This document shows positions 1 to 6,508 of a stretch of DNA of 10,905 nucleotides, piece by piece. The notes under the pieces were generated by a model. It saw only the letters and a list, made by a program, of their open reading frames with translations, had not been told where the DNA came from and did no database searches. Source of the DNA: an uncultured Faecalibacterium sp. (GTDB taxonomy: Bacteria > Bacillota > Clostridia > Oscillospirales > Ruminococcaceae); contig CALDLZ010000034.1 of assembly GCA_937915335.1 (NCBI GenBank), forward strand, positions 1-10,905. Reading direction: 5' to 3'. A program made the translations under genes and the position numbers. Positions within the stretch are counted from its first letter, which is position 1, and each line of letters starts with the position of its first letter.

Positions 1-21
1 CAGCAAATACTGTCAATGGGA

Positions 22-1410
22 TCACTCTTTGGCAAGATGCTTGCGGCGCTCGTAGTCCTGCAGAGCGGTGATGGCCTCGCCGGACATAGGGTAAAGGGCA
101 ATGAGGTTGAAAACAGTCATCAATCCAATGCCCACATCGCCCAAGTCCCACACCACGGTATAGGCTTCCAGACCACCCACCAGCAGCATCATAAGAGCCA
201 GCACCTTATAGGCCGTCTGCCAGCCCCAGCGGTCTCCGAAAAGATAAGCCACATTGGAGCGGGCGTAGAACAGGATGCCGATGAAGGTAGAAAAACTGAA
301 CAACGCCAGCGTGATCGCAATGAACACCACGCCAAAGCCCCCCAGATGGTACTGCGCCGCCGCCTGCAGCAGGTTCATACCGGTCAGCCCGGCGGTAACG
401 CTCTCAGGGGCCAGCAGCATCATAAAGGCGGTGCAGCTGCAGATGACCACCGTATCGATCAGAACGCCCAATGCCTGCACAAAGCCCATCTTTACAGGGT
501 CGTCGCAGGAAGCAGCAGCCGCCGCACAGGGGGCCGAGCCGCTGCCCGCCTCGTTGGAGAACAGGCCCCGCTTGATGCCGTTCATCAGCACCGCGCCAAA
601 GCCGCCCGCGGCTGCCTGACGCAAGCCGAAGGCTTCCGAGAAGATGCGGCCCAGCACAGCGGGCAGCTGGCGGAAGTTGGTGAGGATGATGAACACCGTC
701 ATCACAAAATAGCAGCCTGCCATGATGGGCACAATGACATCCAAGCTTTTCACGGTGGCATCCTTGCGCAGAACGATGACCGCCGAGAGTGCTACAAGCA
801 CCACGGTGGTCACGATGGGCGGGATGGAGAACGCATTGGAAAAGGCAGAGCTGACCGAATTGCTGATGACCTGGCTGATGCCGCACCAGCAGATGAGGCC
901 CGAAATCGCAAACAATACCGCGACGACTGAACGGCGCAGCTTCCTGCCCCGTTTGCGCTCGGCCAGCACATGGATGTAGTAAGCCGGGCCGCCCCGCTGA
1001 CCCCCGTAGAGAGGATCGGGCTGTTTATACTTCTGGGCCAGCGTGGATTCCACAAAGGAGGTAGATGCTCCCAGCAACGCCGTGACCCACATCCAGAACA
1101 CGGCACCCGCGCCACCTGCGGACACCGCCGCCACCACGCCCACCAGATTGCCCATACCTACCCGGGTAGCCGTGGAGACAATGAGGGTCTGAAAGGAGGA
1201 CAGACTGTCTTTGCTCTGGTTCTTCTCGCAGACAGCGGCGATCATATCCCGGAACAGCCGCACCGGCAAAAGACGGGTGCGCAGGGTGAAGAACACCCCC
1301 GCCGTCAGCAGCAGGATCACCATCAGCGAGATCCCAATGCCGCCGCCCACCGGCAGGGTGAACAAATCACCCCAGAGCAGGCTGTATACAGTTTCGATCA
1401 GATGGGTCAT
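22..1410 (-). CDS. alsT: Sodium:alanine/glycine symporter (AGCS family, AlsT-like)
   Basis: A 462-residue integral membrane protein, a normal length for the AGCS (amino acid:cation symporter) family, which imports alanine or glycine with Na+ across the cytoplasmic membrane. Seen: a long series of hydrophobic segments starting near residue 24, the family motif GMGN at residues 85-88 inside VGMGNLVGV, and the second hallmark NEAGSGSAP starting at Asn286 and followed by an Ala-rich run. These are the conserved loops that line the substrate and sodium sites in this family. The start is supported by AGGAGG upstream of the ATG and by a strong promoter just beyond it. The gene is monocistronic within the window and is separated from the sugar-transporter operon by two terminators. 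No terminator is visible in the 21 bases after its stop. Whether alanine or glycine is preferred cannot be read from the sequence. The family assignment is secure; the gene symbol is generic. Confidence 0.95.
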   Translation of the reverse strand: MTHLIETVYSLLWGDLFTLPVGGGIGISLMVILLLTAGVFFTLRTRLLPVRLFRDMIAAVCEKNQSKDSLSSFQTLIVSTATRVGMGNLVGVVAAVSAGGAGAVFWMWVTALLGASTSFVESTLAQKYKQPDPLYGGQRGGPAYYIHVLAERKRGRKLRRSVVAVLFAISGLICWCGISQVISNSVSSAFSNAFSIPPIVTTVVLVALSAVIVLRKDATVKSLDVIVPIMAGCYFVMTVFIILTNFRQLPAVLGRIFSEAFGLRQAAAGGFGAVLMNGIKRGLFSNEAGSGSAPCAAAAASCDDPVKMGFVQALGVLIDTVVICSCTAFMMLLAPESVTAGLTGMNLLQAAAQYHLGGFGVVFIAITLALFSFSTFIGILFYARSNVAYLFGDRWGWQTAYKVLALMMLLVGGLEAYTVVWDLGDVGIGLMTVFNLIALYPMSGEAITALQDYERRKHLAKE

Positions 1411-1442
1411 TGAGGGGAATCCTCCTGTTGTGTGATCACTTT

Positions 1443-1471
1443 ATTATAATACAGTAGTTCAGGTTTGTAAA
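1443..1471 (-). promoter_or_regulatory. Sigma-A-type promoter of the AlsT-like symporter gene
   Basis: Read on the minus strand, TTTACA (1466-1471) and a perfect TATAAT (1443-1448) are separated by exactly 17 bases. This is the best housekeeping promoter in the window. The expected transcription start is near 1436, inside the perfect 8-base palindrome GTGATCAC (1432-1439), and about 25 bases upstream of the ATG at 1410. The ribosome binding site AGGAGG lies between. The palindrome at the start site could be an operator, but it is too short to assign. Confidence 0.75.
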
Positions 1472-1476
1472 TTGGA

Positions 1477-1511
1477 AAAAGCGCCCGCAGCGTAAAACCG
1501 CGAGCGCTTTT
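1477..1511 (-). terminator. Hairpin terminator upstream of the alsT promoter
   Basis: AAAAGCGC (1477-1484) pairs with GCGCTTTT (1504-1511), with a further CGC/GCG pairing after one mismatch and an 11-base loop. On the minus strand the stem is followed by a run of five T. The A/T-flanked stem could also work on the plus strand. It ends five bases from the alsT -35 box, so it probably insulates that promoter from upstream read-through. A separate terminator already ends the transporter operon, so this one may originally have served a gene since lost. Confidence 0.65.
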
Positions 1512-1657
1512 GAGAAGGAGAATCATTCGATATCAAAGAACATATCCATCAAGCTCTATACGTCTTTCATTTTGGCAACAGCATCAACGCCCTCTTGCGG
1601 TGCCCTGCGTCTGCTTCGGCCCTTGGGCGGGCCTCGCATCCTGCTGACCGCTGCGCC
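1512..1657 (-). other. Non-coding stretch with possible relic of a gene 3' end
   Basis: No intact gene is visible between the two terminators. On the minus strand an open frame ends at a TAG at 1556-1558 with the plausible protein tail PQEGVDAVAKMKDV. It is followed by about 45 bases of untranslated-looking DNA and then the hairpin at 1477-1511, which is the arrangement expected of a real gene end. Upstream of the tail (about 1602-1657) the frame becomes Arg/Pro-rich and GC-rich and stops looking like protein. It may be a decayed or deleted gene, or coincidence. I cannot name a family. Confidence 0.25.
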
Positions 1658-1658
1658 A

Positions 1659-1701
1659 AAAATCCCTCCCTGTTTCCGCCGCAGGCGGCGGTCGGGATTT
1701 T
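1659..1701 (-). terminator. Intrinsic terminator of the sugar-transporter operon
   Basis: AAAATCCC (1659-1666) pairs with GGGATTTT (1694-1701), and an inner CCGCC (1676-1680) pairs with GGCGG (1684-1688). On the minus strand the structure ends in GGGATTTTT, giving a U-tract. The 5' arm overlaps the TAA stop of permease 2 (1700-1702), so the operon ends immediately after its last gene. Confidence 0.75.
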
Positions 1702-2566
1702 AGCCTTTCACGCCACCCAAAGCAACACCACGGACGATGAACTTGGACAGCAGCAGGTAGACCACGATGACGGGCAGGATGGCGATCGCCACCAGCATAT
1801 AAACTTTGCCCATATCGAACTTGAGGAAGTCGGCACTGCGAAGCTGTGCGATCAGGATGGGCAGTGTCTTTTTGTCCGCCGTATCCAGCACCAGAGCGGG
1901 GATGAAGTAGTTGTTCCAGCTGGACACGAAGGAGAAGATGGCCTGCACCGCCAGGGCGGGCTTCATAATGGGAAGCACGATATGGTTGAAGGTGTAGAAC
2001 TCACCGGCACCATCGATGCGGGCAGCCTCCACGATCTCCATGGGCAGGCTGGCATCCAGATACTGCTTCATAAAGAAGAACACCGCCGGGGCTGCAATGC
2101 TGGGGATGATAAGGGGCAAAAAGCTGTTCTTCAGGCCCATCTTGGTGATGAGCTGCAGGAAACCCAGTGCGGAGACCTGCGTCGGCATGGTCATAATGAG
2201 CAGGATGATGGCAAACGCCGCCTTCTTGAACTTGAAGTTATAAGCGTAGATGCCGTAAGCCGTCAGGGCCGAGAAGTAGACGCTGAGGGCCGCCGAGCAG
2301 CTGGAAACGATCAGACTGTTCCGCACGCCGGACAGCACCGGGATGTTGGCATCCGCCAGAACATTTTTCAGGTTGGTCATCAGGGATTTTCCCGGCAAAA
2401 GGGAGAAGCCCTTCTGGATCTCAAAATGCGTGCGGGTGGAGTTGATGACCAGCACATAGAAGAAGAACAGGCAGAGGAAGCTCAGCAGCACCAGCACCAG
2501 ATAGCTCACCGTGCGGCGGGCGGTCAGGGTCGCTTTTTCGGATTTCGTCTTGACTGCGTGTGACAT
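1700..2566 (-). CDS. Carbohydrate ABC transporter permease 2 (CUT1, MalG-like)
   Basis: A 288-residue inner-membrane subunit of a sugar importer, usual length for MalG-type permeases. Seen: a short charged cytoplasmic N-terminus, a first hydrophobic segment at about residues 20-42, a periplasm-facing loop, then a block of five further hydrophobic segments. The EAA loop, which docks on the ATPase, starts at Glu180 and reads EAARIDGAGEFYTFNHIVLP, the standard EAA---G-----I-LP pattern. The C-terminus ends in the typical RGVALGGVKG. The start codon overlaps the stop of permease 1 by one base (TAATG), implying translational coupling in one operon. It should form a heterodimer with permease 1. The cognate substrate is inferred from the neighbouring cellobiose phosphorylase, not from this sequence. 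Confidence 0.93.
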   Translation of the reverse strand: MSHAVKTKSEKATLTARRTVSYLVLVLLSFLCLFFFYVLVINSTRTHFEIQKGFSLLPGKSLMTNLKNVLADANIPVLSGVRNSLIVSSCSAALSVYFSALTAYGIYAYNFKFKKAAFAIILLIMTMPTQVSALGFLQLITKMGLKNSFLPLIIPSIAAPAVFFFMKQYLDASLPMEIVEAARIDGAGEFYTFNHIVLPIMKPALAVQAIFSFVSSWNNYFIPALVLDTADKKTLPILIAQLRSADFLKFDMGKVYMLVAIAILPVIVVYLLLSKFIVRGVALGGVKG

Positions 2567-3543
2567 TATGCGTTTCCTCCCTTCGCCTGCTTTTTGGCCT
2601 GCCTGCGGGCCTTGCGCTCGGCTTTGCTCAGGCCGTCATCCTCTTTGGTCAGGCCGAGGTAGACCACAACGCAGAGCACCGCGCACACCAGGAACAGCAC
2701 CACAGACACCGCGCCGGCCATGCCATAGTTCTTGCTGAACAGGTGGTTGTTCAGGTACATGATCATGGTGGTGGAGGTACGGTCGGGGCCGCCCTTGCCA
2801 TTGGTCAGAATCTGCGGCACGTCAAACATCTGCAGACCACCGATCATCGAGGTGATCATCACATAGACGAGGATGGGCCGGATCAGCGGGATGGTGATTT
2901 TCCAGAACATCTGGTTCGGGGTGCAGCCGTCCAGCTCAGCGGCTTCGTAAAGGGTGGGGTCCACACCCATGATGGCCGCCATCAGCATGATGGTCGTATT
3001 GCCGAACCACATCAGGAAGTTCATCAGACCGATCAGCCCGCGGTTGCCCCAGACGCTGTTCAGAAAGCTGAAGGGCTCCTTGAGCAGGCCCATGTTCACC
3101 AACACCGCGTTCACGGGGCCGTTATCCGAGAACAGGGCAAAGAACAGCATGGCGAACGCCGAAGCCATGATCAGGTTGGGCATGTAGATGACCGTCTTGA
3201 AGAAGGTCTGCCCTTTCAGCTTCAGGCGCAGATCGGTGAACCAGGCCGCCAGCAGCAGCGAGATGGCGATCTGCGGGATAAAGCCGATGATCCAGAGCAG
3301 CAGCGTGTTGCCGAAGTACTTGGGCAGGTCGGTGGCAAACAGGGTGATGTAGTTTTTCAGGCCCACAAAGGTGGGGCCGATGATCTTCAGACCGCTGCGG
3401 TAATATTCAAAAAAGCTGTAATAGATGGTAGACCCCAGCGGGATCAGCTGGAACACCGCAAAGATGAGGAAAAACGGCGCAATGAAGATATAGCCCCACT
3501 TTGCGTAGCTGATCGAGCCTTTCTTCTTTGGTTTTTCTCCCAT
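2566..3543 (-). CDS. Carbohydrate ABC transporter permease 1 (CUT1, MalF/UgpA-like)
   Basis: A 325-residue inner-membrane subunit, the partner of permease 2. The start at MGEKPKKKGS is chosen because AGGAGGG sits eight bases upstream; an in-frame ATG at 3618 would add 25 residues that translate the GC-rich hairpin region, so it is rejected. Seen: a basic N-terminus, a first hydrophobic segment at about residues 17-40, a periplasmic domain of moderate size, further hydrophobic segments and the EAA loop beginning at Glu200 (EAAELDGCTPNQMFWKITIP). The C-terminal tail after residue 300 is unusually basic (many Lys/Arg) and cytoplasmic. No ATPase is encoded in this operon, which is common for CUT1 importers in Gram-positives that share an MsmX/MsmK-type ATPase. 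It lies downstream of the binding-protein gene, beyond a strong hairpin. Confidence 0.93.
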   Translation of the reverse strand: MGEKPKKKGSISYAKWGYIFIAPFFLIFAVFQLIPLGSTIYYSFFEYYRSGLKIIGPTFVGLKNYITLFATDLPKYFGNTLLLWIIGFIPQIAISLLLAAWFTDLRLKLKGQTFFKTVIYMPNLIMASAFAMLFFALFSDNGPVNAVLVNMGLLKEPFSFLNSVWGNRGLIGLMNFLMWFGNTTIMLMAAIMGVDPTLYEAAELDGCTPNQMFWKITIPLIRPILVYVMITSMIGGLQMFDVPQILTNGKGGPDRTSTTMIMYLNNHLFSKNYGMAGAVSVVLFLVCAVLCVVVYLGLTKEDDGLSKAERKARRQAKKQAKGGNA

Positions 3544-3581
3544 AGTAACCGCCCTCCTGACGTACACTGCCCAAAGCAAAA

Positions 3582-3615
3582 TGGGGCGGGCGGGATCAGC
3601 GTCCGGCCCGCCCCA
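3582..3615 (-). terminator. GC-rich hairpin between binding-protein and permease genes
   Basis: GGGGCGGGC (3583-3591) pairs perfectly with GCCCGCCCC (3606-3614), with an extra T/A pair at 3582/3615 and a loop of 14 bases that can pair further. On the minus strand it is followed by ATTTTGCTTT, a weak and interrupted U-tract. It lies about 40 bases after the binding-protein stop and 38 bases before the permease start. In such operons an internal hairpin commonly acts as a partial terminator or as a 3' mRNA stabiliser, making binding protein in excess over permease. Which of these applies here is inference. Confidence 0.65.
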
Positions 3616-3655
3616 CATTGATTCAGTTCAAAAGGTTGTTGGGTTCAGGCTGCAT

Positions 3656-5095
3656 TTATGCGGGCCAGACCACCTCGGTCAGCTCGGGGTACTTCTCCTT
3701 GATGGCGGTCTCGAAGTTTGCCTTTGCGGTATCCTCGTCCACAGCGCCGGTGAAGTAATCCTTGAAGGCAGTCTGGAAGCTCTCGTTCAGGCCCTGATCA
3801 TACGGGCCGGCGTTGGACATATCGATCTTCTTTGCAGCCTCTGCAAACAGGGCGATATGATTCTGGCCGCCCAGGAAGTCGGACTTGTAATCGCTGTTGG
3901 CGATCTCTTCCATCGCTGCTTCGTTGTTGGTGTAATCCTGGGTATCCAGGGTGATCTGCTTCATAATGGCTTCGTCACAGGTCAGCTTCTGCATCACGTC
4001 ACGGATGGTGTCGATGTTGTCGCTGCCCGCCGCGCCGCAGATCCAGGTGCCGCCCCAGTAGTAGGGCTGAGGGCCTTCGCACACCGCGTAATCGCCGTAG
4101 ATGCCGTTGCCCACTTCTTCCTTGCCGCCCTCGGCCACAGGGGTCTCCAGAGAGTTGCCCAGCAGGGTGAAGTTGATGCCCCAGGTGGAGTAGAAGAAGC
4201 CAAACACTTTGCCGCTCGGGCCCTGATCGGCTGCCCACTGGTTGTCCCACAGGCTGGACTTGTTGTTGTAGCCCTTATCGGTATACTCCTTGGTCTGATC
4301 GACCCACTTCATAATGTTGGGGTCAACCTTGACGGTGGTACCGTCCACCCAGGGAGCTGCCACGTTGTTGGAGAAGGTACGGTAGGCATCATCGAAGCCG
4401 GACAGCATCTTGTAGCCTTTATCATGTGCCTGCGCGGCCACGTCGTTGAACTTATCCCAATCGGACAGGTAGCTCTGCACCTCGGTGGGGTCATCGGTCC
4501 CCAGCACATCCTTGGCGATGCTGCGACGGTATGCGAACAGACCGGGAGTTGCCTGCCAGGTGGTGCCGCGCTGGCTGCCATCGACAGTAACAATATCCTT
4601 TGTGTACTGATACTGGCCGGCCAGGTCTGCATCGGTCAGGCCGATGTCCGCCTTGACATCCAGAGCGTAATCGGAATCCACATACTTCAAAGCGTAGTCA
4701 GCCTCAATCAGAAAGATATCCACCTTATCATCATCGGCGGCGGAATCCTGATTCAGCAGGGCCTCGTCCAGCTTGTTCTGGTAGTTGTTGTTCTCGTTTG
4801 CGTTGATGGTCCACTTGACGACGGTGCCATCCTTCAGGGTGGTGGTGGACTTATCATCGGCGATGGAGGCAACTTCGGGATAATAATCATTGAAGCGATC
4901 CTGGAACTCATCGTTCCAGCACCAGATGTTCAGCACCTTGCCCTGTGCCGCGGTGGCATCGGAAGCAGCGGTGGAAGCCGCGGCAGAGGATGCCGTACTG
5001 GTAGAAGAAGAGGAGCCGCCGCAGGCGCTCAGCGCTGCACTGATGGTAACTGCACCGGAAGCCAGCAGGAAATTACGACGCGAAATCTTTCTCAT
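3656..5095 (-). CDS. Extracellular sugar-binding lipoprotein (ABC solute-binding protein, family 1)
   Basis: A 479-residue lipoprotein that captures an oligosaccharide outside the membrane and hands it to the two permeases. Seen: a signal peptide with basic start and hydrophobic core, a lipobox LSAC with Cys25 as the lipidated residue, and a Ser/Ala/Thr-rich linker at residues 26-52. The mature domain starts at KVLNIWCWNDEF, a typical beginning for MalE-like family 1 binding proteins. It carries many aromatic residues (WICG, PYYWGGTW, FFYSTWGINF), as expected for stacking on sugar rings. The signal peptide contains SRRNFLL, close to the twin-arginine consensus. AAGGAGG lies nine bases before the ATG. 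It is followed by a GC hairpin and then the permease genes. Cellobiose or short cello-oligosaccharides are the likely ligand because a cellobiose phosphorylase is divergently encoded; the sequence alone does not settle this. Confidence 0.92.
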   Translation of the reverse strand: MRKISRRNFLLASGAVTISAALSACGGSSSSTSTASSAAASTAASDATAAQGKVLNIWCWNDEFQDRFNDYYPEVASIADDKSTTTLKDGTVVKWTINANENNNYQNKLDEALLNQDSAADDDKVDIFLIEADYALKYVDSDYALDVKADIGLTDADLAGQYQYTKDIVTVDGSQRGTTWQATPGLFAYRRSIAKDVLGTDDPTEVQSYLSDWDKFNDVAAQAHDKGYKMLSGFDDAYRTFSNNVAAPWVDGTTVKVDPNIMKWVDQTKEYTDKGYNNKSSLWDNQWAADQGPSGKVFGFFYSTWGINFTLLGNSLETPVAEGGKEEVGNGIYGDYAVCEGPQPYYWGGTWICGAAGSDNIDTIRDVMQKLTCDEAIMKQITLDTQDYTNNEAAMEEIANSDYKSDFLGGQNHIALFAEAAKKIDMSNAGPYDQGLNESFQTAFKDYFTGAVDEDTAKANFETAIKEKYPELTEVVWPA

Positions 5096-5108
5096 AGTGA
5101 AAAACCTC

Positions 5109-5124
5109 CTTCAATGGTTTTCGT
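5109..5124. promoter_or_regulatory. Possible third operator copy at the binding-protein ribosome binding site
   Basis: The plus strand reads TTCAATGGTTTTCGT (5110-5124), matching 11 of 15 positions of the operator core CTAAATCGTTTTCGC found twice upstream of the regulator and phosphorylase genes, including an unbroken GTTTTCG. It overlaps the ribosome binding site (5105-5111) of the solute-binding protein. The 84-base gap between the regulator and this gene holds only a weak promoter candidate (TTGGTT, 17 bases, TTGAAT on the minus strand) and a 5-base-pair hairpin (5152-5156 with 5162-5166) without a U-tract, so part of the transcription may be read-through from the regulator gene. Confidence 0.4.
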
Positions 5125-5179
5125 GAAAAAGCTCTTCAAATTCAAAGCCCCGGTTCGCCCGGAACCAATTCCAACAAGT

Positions 5180-6190
5180 TCATTCGATGCCCCGCACCGA
5201 GCCGCCTTCCAGCAGCTTTCCCGTCACGGGGATCTGCTCGGCCAGCGTCACACGGGGGTACTCGATCATCTGCACCAGCTTATCCGCAGCCATCCGGCCC
5301 AGCATTTTGGTGTTCTGCTGCCAGGTTACCAGCTGAGGCTTCATCACCCGGGAGAGGTTGATGCCATCATAGCCCATGACCGAGATATCCTCCGGGATGC
5401 TCAGACCCGCTTCCCGCAGGGCGATGTAGCCGCCCATGGCCGAGAAGTCATCGGGGAAGAGGACGCAGGTGGGCCGCTGGGGCAGTGCCAGCAGGGCCCG
5501 GGTCTCTTCGGCGCAGCGGTCAGGGTCGTGGTACACGCCGCCGCGCACATATTCCTCCGGGATGTTCAGCCCCAGTTCCTCACAGCTCTTATAAAAGCCC
5601 GCCAGCCGGTTTTCCGTTACCGCTGTCCGCTCACCATGGATAAAAGCGATGCGGCGGTGTCCGTTGGCGTAGGCGTAACGCACCAGCGCCGAAAGCCCGT
5701 TGACATTATCAGAAAGGACTGCCATCCGGTTGTTAAACACATGGTCGATGGTCACCACCGGCACGTCGCTGTTGACCAGTTCCACCACCTGCGGGTCGTT
5801 GAAGTCCACACAGGCGATCACCGCTCCATCCACGCCCCGGTAATGACAGTGCTCCAGGTAGGTCATTGTCCTGCCGCCGAGGTTCCGGTTGATAAAGGTG
5901 ATATCATAGCCCAGCTTTTCCACCTGCACCTTGAAGCTGTCCAGCACCGCCGAGAAATACTCGTGGGCCAGGCCGCTCTGCCGCTCGTCCACAAACAGGA
6001 CGCCAAGGTTGTAGGTGCGGTTGGTCTTCATGGAGCGGGCCGCCATGTTGGGCACATAGCCCATCCGGCGTGCCGCCTCGCGGATACGGTCACGGGTCGC
6101 GGCGGAGATATCCGGCTGACCGTTGAGCGCCTTGCTCACCGTCGCCACCGAGACACCGCATTCCTGCGCCAGATCTTTCAAGGATGACAT
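5180..6190 (-). CDS. LacI/GalR-family transcriptional regulator of the sugar locus
   Basis: A 336-residue DNA-binding repressor of the usual LacI-family length. Seen: an N-terminal helix-turn-helix at about residues 4-23 (LKDLAQECGVSVATVSKALN) and the hinge region YVPNMAARSMKTNRT at 45-59. A periplasmic-binding-protein-like effector domain runs from about 61 to 330, with typical elements such as RRIAFIHG, CVLFPDDFSAMGGY and DISVMGYDGI. The hinge position usually occupied by the DNA-intercalating Leu is Met54. The start is supported by GAGGAGGG seven bases upstream. It is first in the minus-strand cluster, 84 bases before the binding-protein gene, and divergent from the phosphorylase. Two near-identical operator-like elements flank the divergent promoters, so it probably represses itself and the phosphorylase until an inducer sugar binds. 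The inducer, perhaps cellobiose or a derivative, is inferred. Confidence 0.93.
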   Translation of the reverse strand: MSSLKDLAQECGVSVATVSKALNGQPDISAATRDRIREAARRMGYVPNMAARSMKTNRTYNLGVLFVDERQSGLAHEYFSAVLDSFKVQVEKLGYDITFINRNLGGRTMTYLEHCHYRGVDGAVIACVDFNDPQVVELVNSDVPVVTIDHVFNNRMAVLSDNVNGLSALVRYAYANGHRRIAFIHGERTAVTENRLAGFYKSCEELGLNIPEEYVRGGVYHDPDRCAEETRALLALPQRPTCVLFPDDFSAMGGYIALREAGLSIPEDISVMGYDGINLSRVMKPQLVTWQQNTKMLGRMAADKLVQMIEYPRVTLAEQIPVTGKLLEGGSVRGIE

Positions 6191-6231
6191 TTCGCCGCCC
6201 TCCTCACGGGGACCCGCTCAGAGGTTCCCGA

Positions 6232-6253
6232 GCGAATCCTAAATCGTTTTCGC
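6232..6253. promoter_or_regulatory. Operator copy 1 (LacI-type), at the regulator's own promoter
   Basis: This 22-base element matches 20 of 22 positions of the one at 6541-6562, and its last 15 bases (CTAAATCGTTTTCGC) are identical. The core AAATCGTTTT is a near-palindrome around a central CG, the shape typical of LacI-family operators. It covers the expected start of transcription (about 6252) and the first bases of the leader of the LacI-type gene, so binding would give autorepression. Assignment to this regulator is inference from position. Confidence 0.7.
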
Positions 6254-6259
6254 AATTTC

Positions 6260-6288
6260 AATATATCGCACTTTGTATCAAAAATCAA
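6260..6288 (-). promoter_or_regulatory. Promoter of the LacI-family regulator (and probably the transporter operon)
   Basis: On the minus strand TTGATT (6283-6288) and TATATT (6260-6265) are spaced by exactly 17 bases within AT-rich DNA. The expected start lies near 6252, giving a leader of about 60 bases before the ATG at 6190. Its -35 region shares the string CTTGATTTTT with the divergent phosphorylase promoter. Confidence 0.65.
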
Positions 6289-6372
6289 GCACAAGAGAAA
6301 AACTTTTATTTCAAAAGACCGCATTTCGGCAGTTTGCGAGATTGTATCCGGGCAGAATTATGCAGTCTGCTC

Positions 6373-6413
6373 CGTTTTCGTTACATTTCGTTACCATCCG
6401 AAAATATTTTCGG
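6373..6413. repeat. Palindrome and direct repeats in the divergent regulatory region
   Basis: Between the two promoters lie, in order: CGTTTTCG (6373-6380), an exact copy of the operator core half; a 9-base direct repeat TTTCGTTAC at 6376-6384 and 6386-6394, offset by 10 bases or one helical turn; and a perfect 16-base palindrome CCGAAAATATTTTCGG (6398-6413). A shorter dyad AACAG-CC-CTGTT follows at 6448-6459. All except the last contain the TTTCG word found in the operators. They look like binding sites for the LacI-type protein or a second regulator. No gene is convincing in 6191-6612. Confidence 0.55.
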
Positions 6414-6478
6414 TGCACAGTCACTTTTTTCTCCTGAATCAGCCCAGAACAGCCCTGTTGTATATTTCTGCACCACTC

Positions 6479-6507
6479 TTGATTTTTCCCGCAGGATAGA
6501 CTATTCT
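6479..6507 (+). promoter_or_regulatory. Promoter of the cellobiose phosphorylase gene
   Basis: TTGATT (6479-6484) and TATTCT (6502-6507) are spaced by 17 bases. The expected start near 6514 gives a leader of about 100 bases containing a hairpin and operator copy 2. Both boxes match the sigma-A consensus at only four of six positions, fitting a regulated promoter. Confidence 0.55.
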
Positions 6508-6508
6508 T

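Noticed and set aside
3544..3618. Upstream start for permease 1 (25 extra residues)
   Set aside because: The extension translates the GC hairpin between the genes, while the ATG at 3543 has AGGAGGG at good spacing.
16..3621. Plus-strand open frames of about 300-350 codons (16-930, 1595-2563, 2560-3621)
   Set aside because: Each mirrors the symporter or a permease on the minus strand and translates to His/Gln/Arg-rich sequence without protein-like character.
5152..5166. Hairpin GGTTC/GAACC between regulator and binding-protein genes as a terminator
   Set aside because: Only five base pairs and no U-tract on the minus strand; not enough to call termination.
3581..6187. An 868-codon plus-strand open frame across the binding-protein and regulator genes
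   Set aside because: It is exactly antisense to two well-supported genes, has low-complexity His/Gln/Val-rich content and no recognisable domain. Codon bias of the GC-rich sense genes keeps the opposite frame open.
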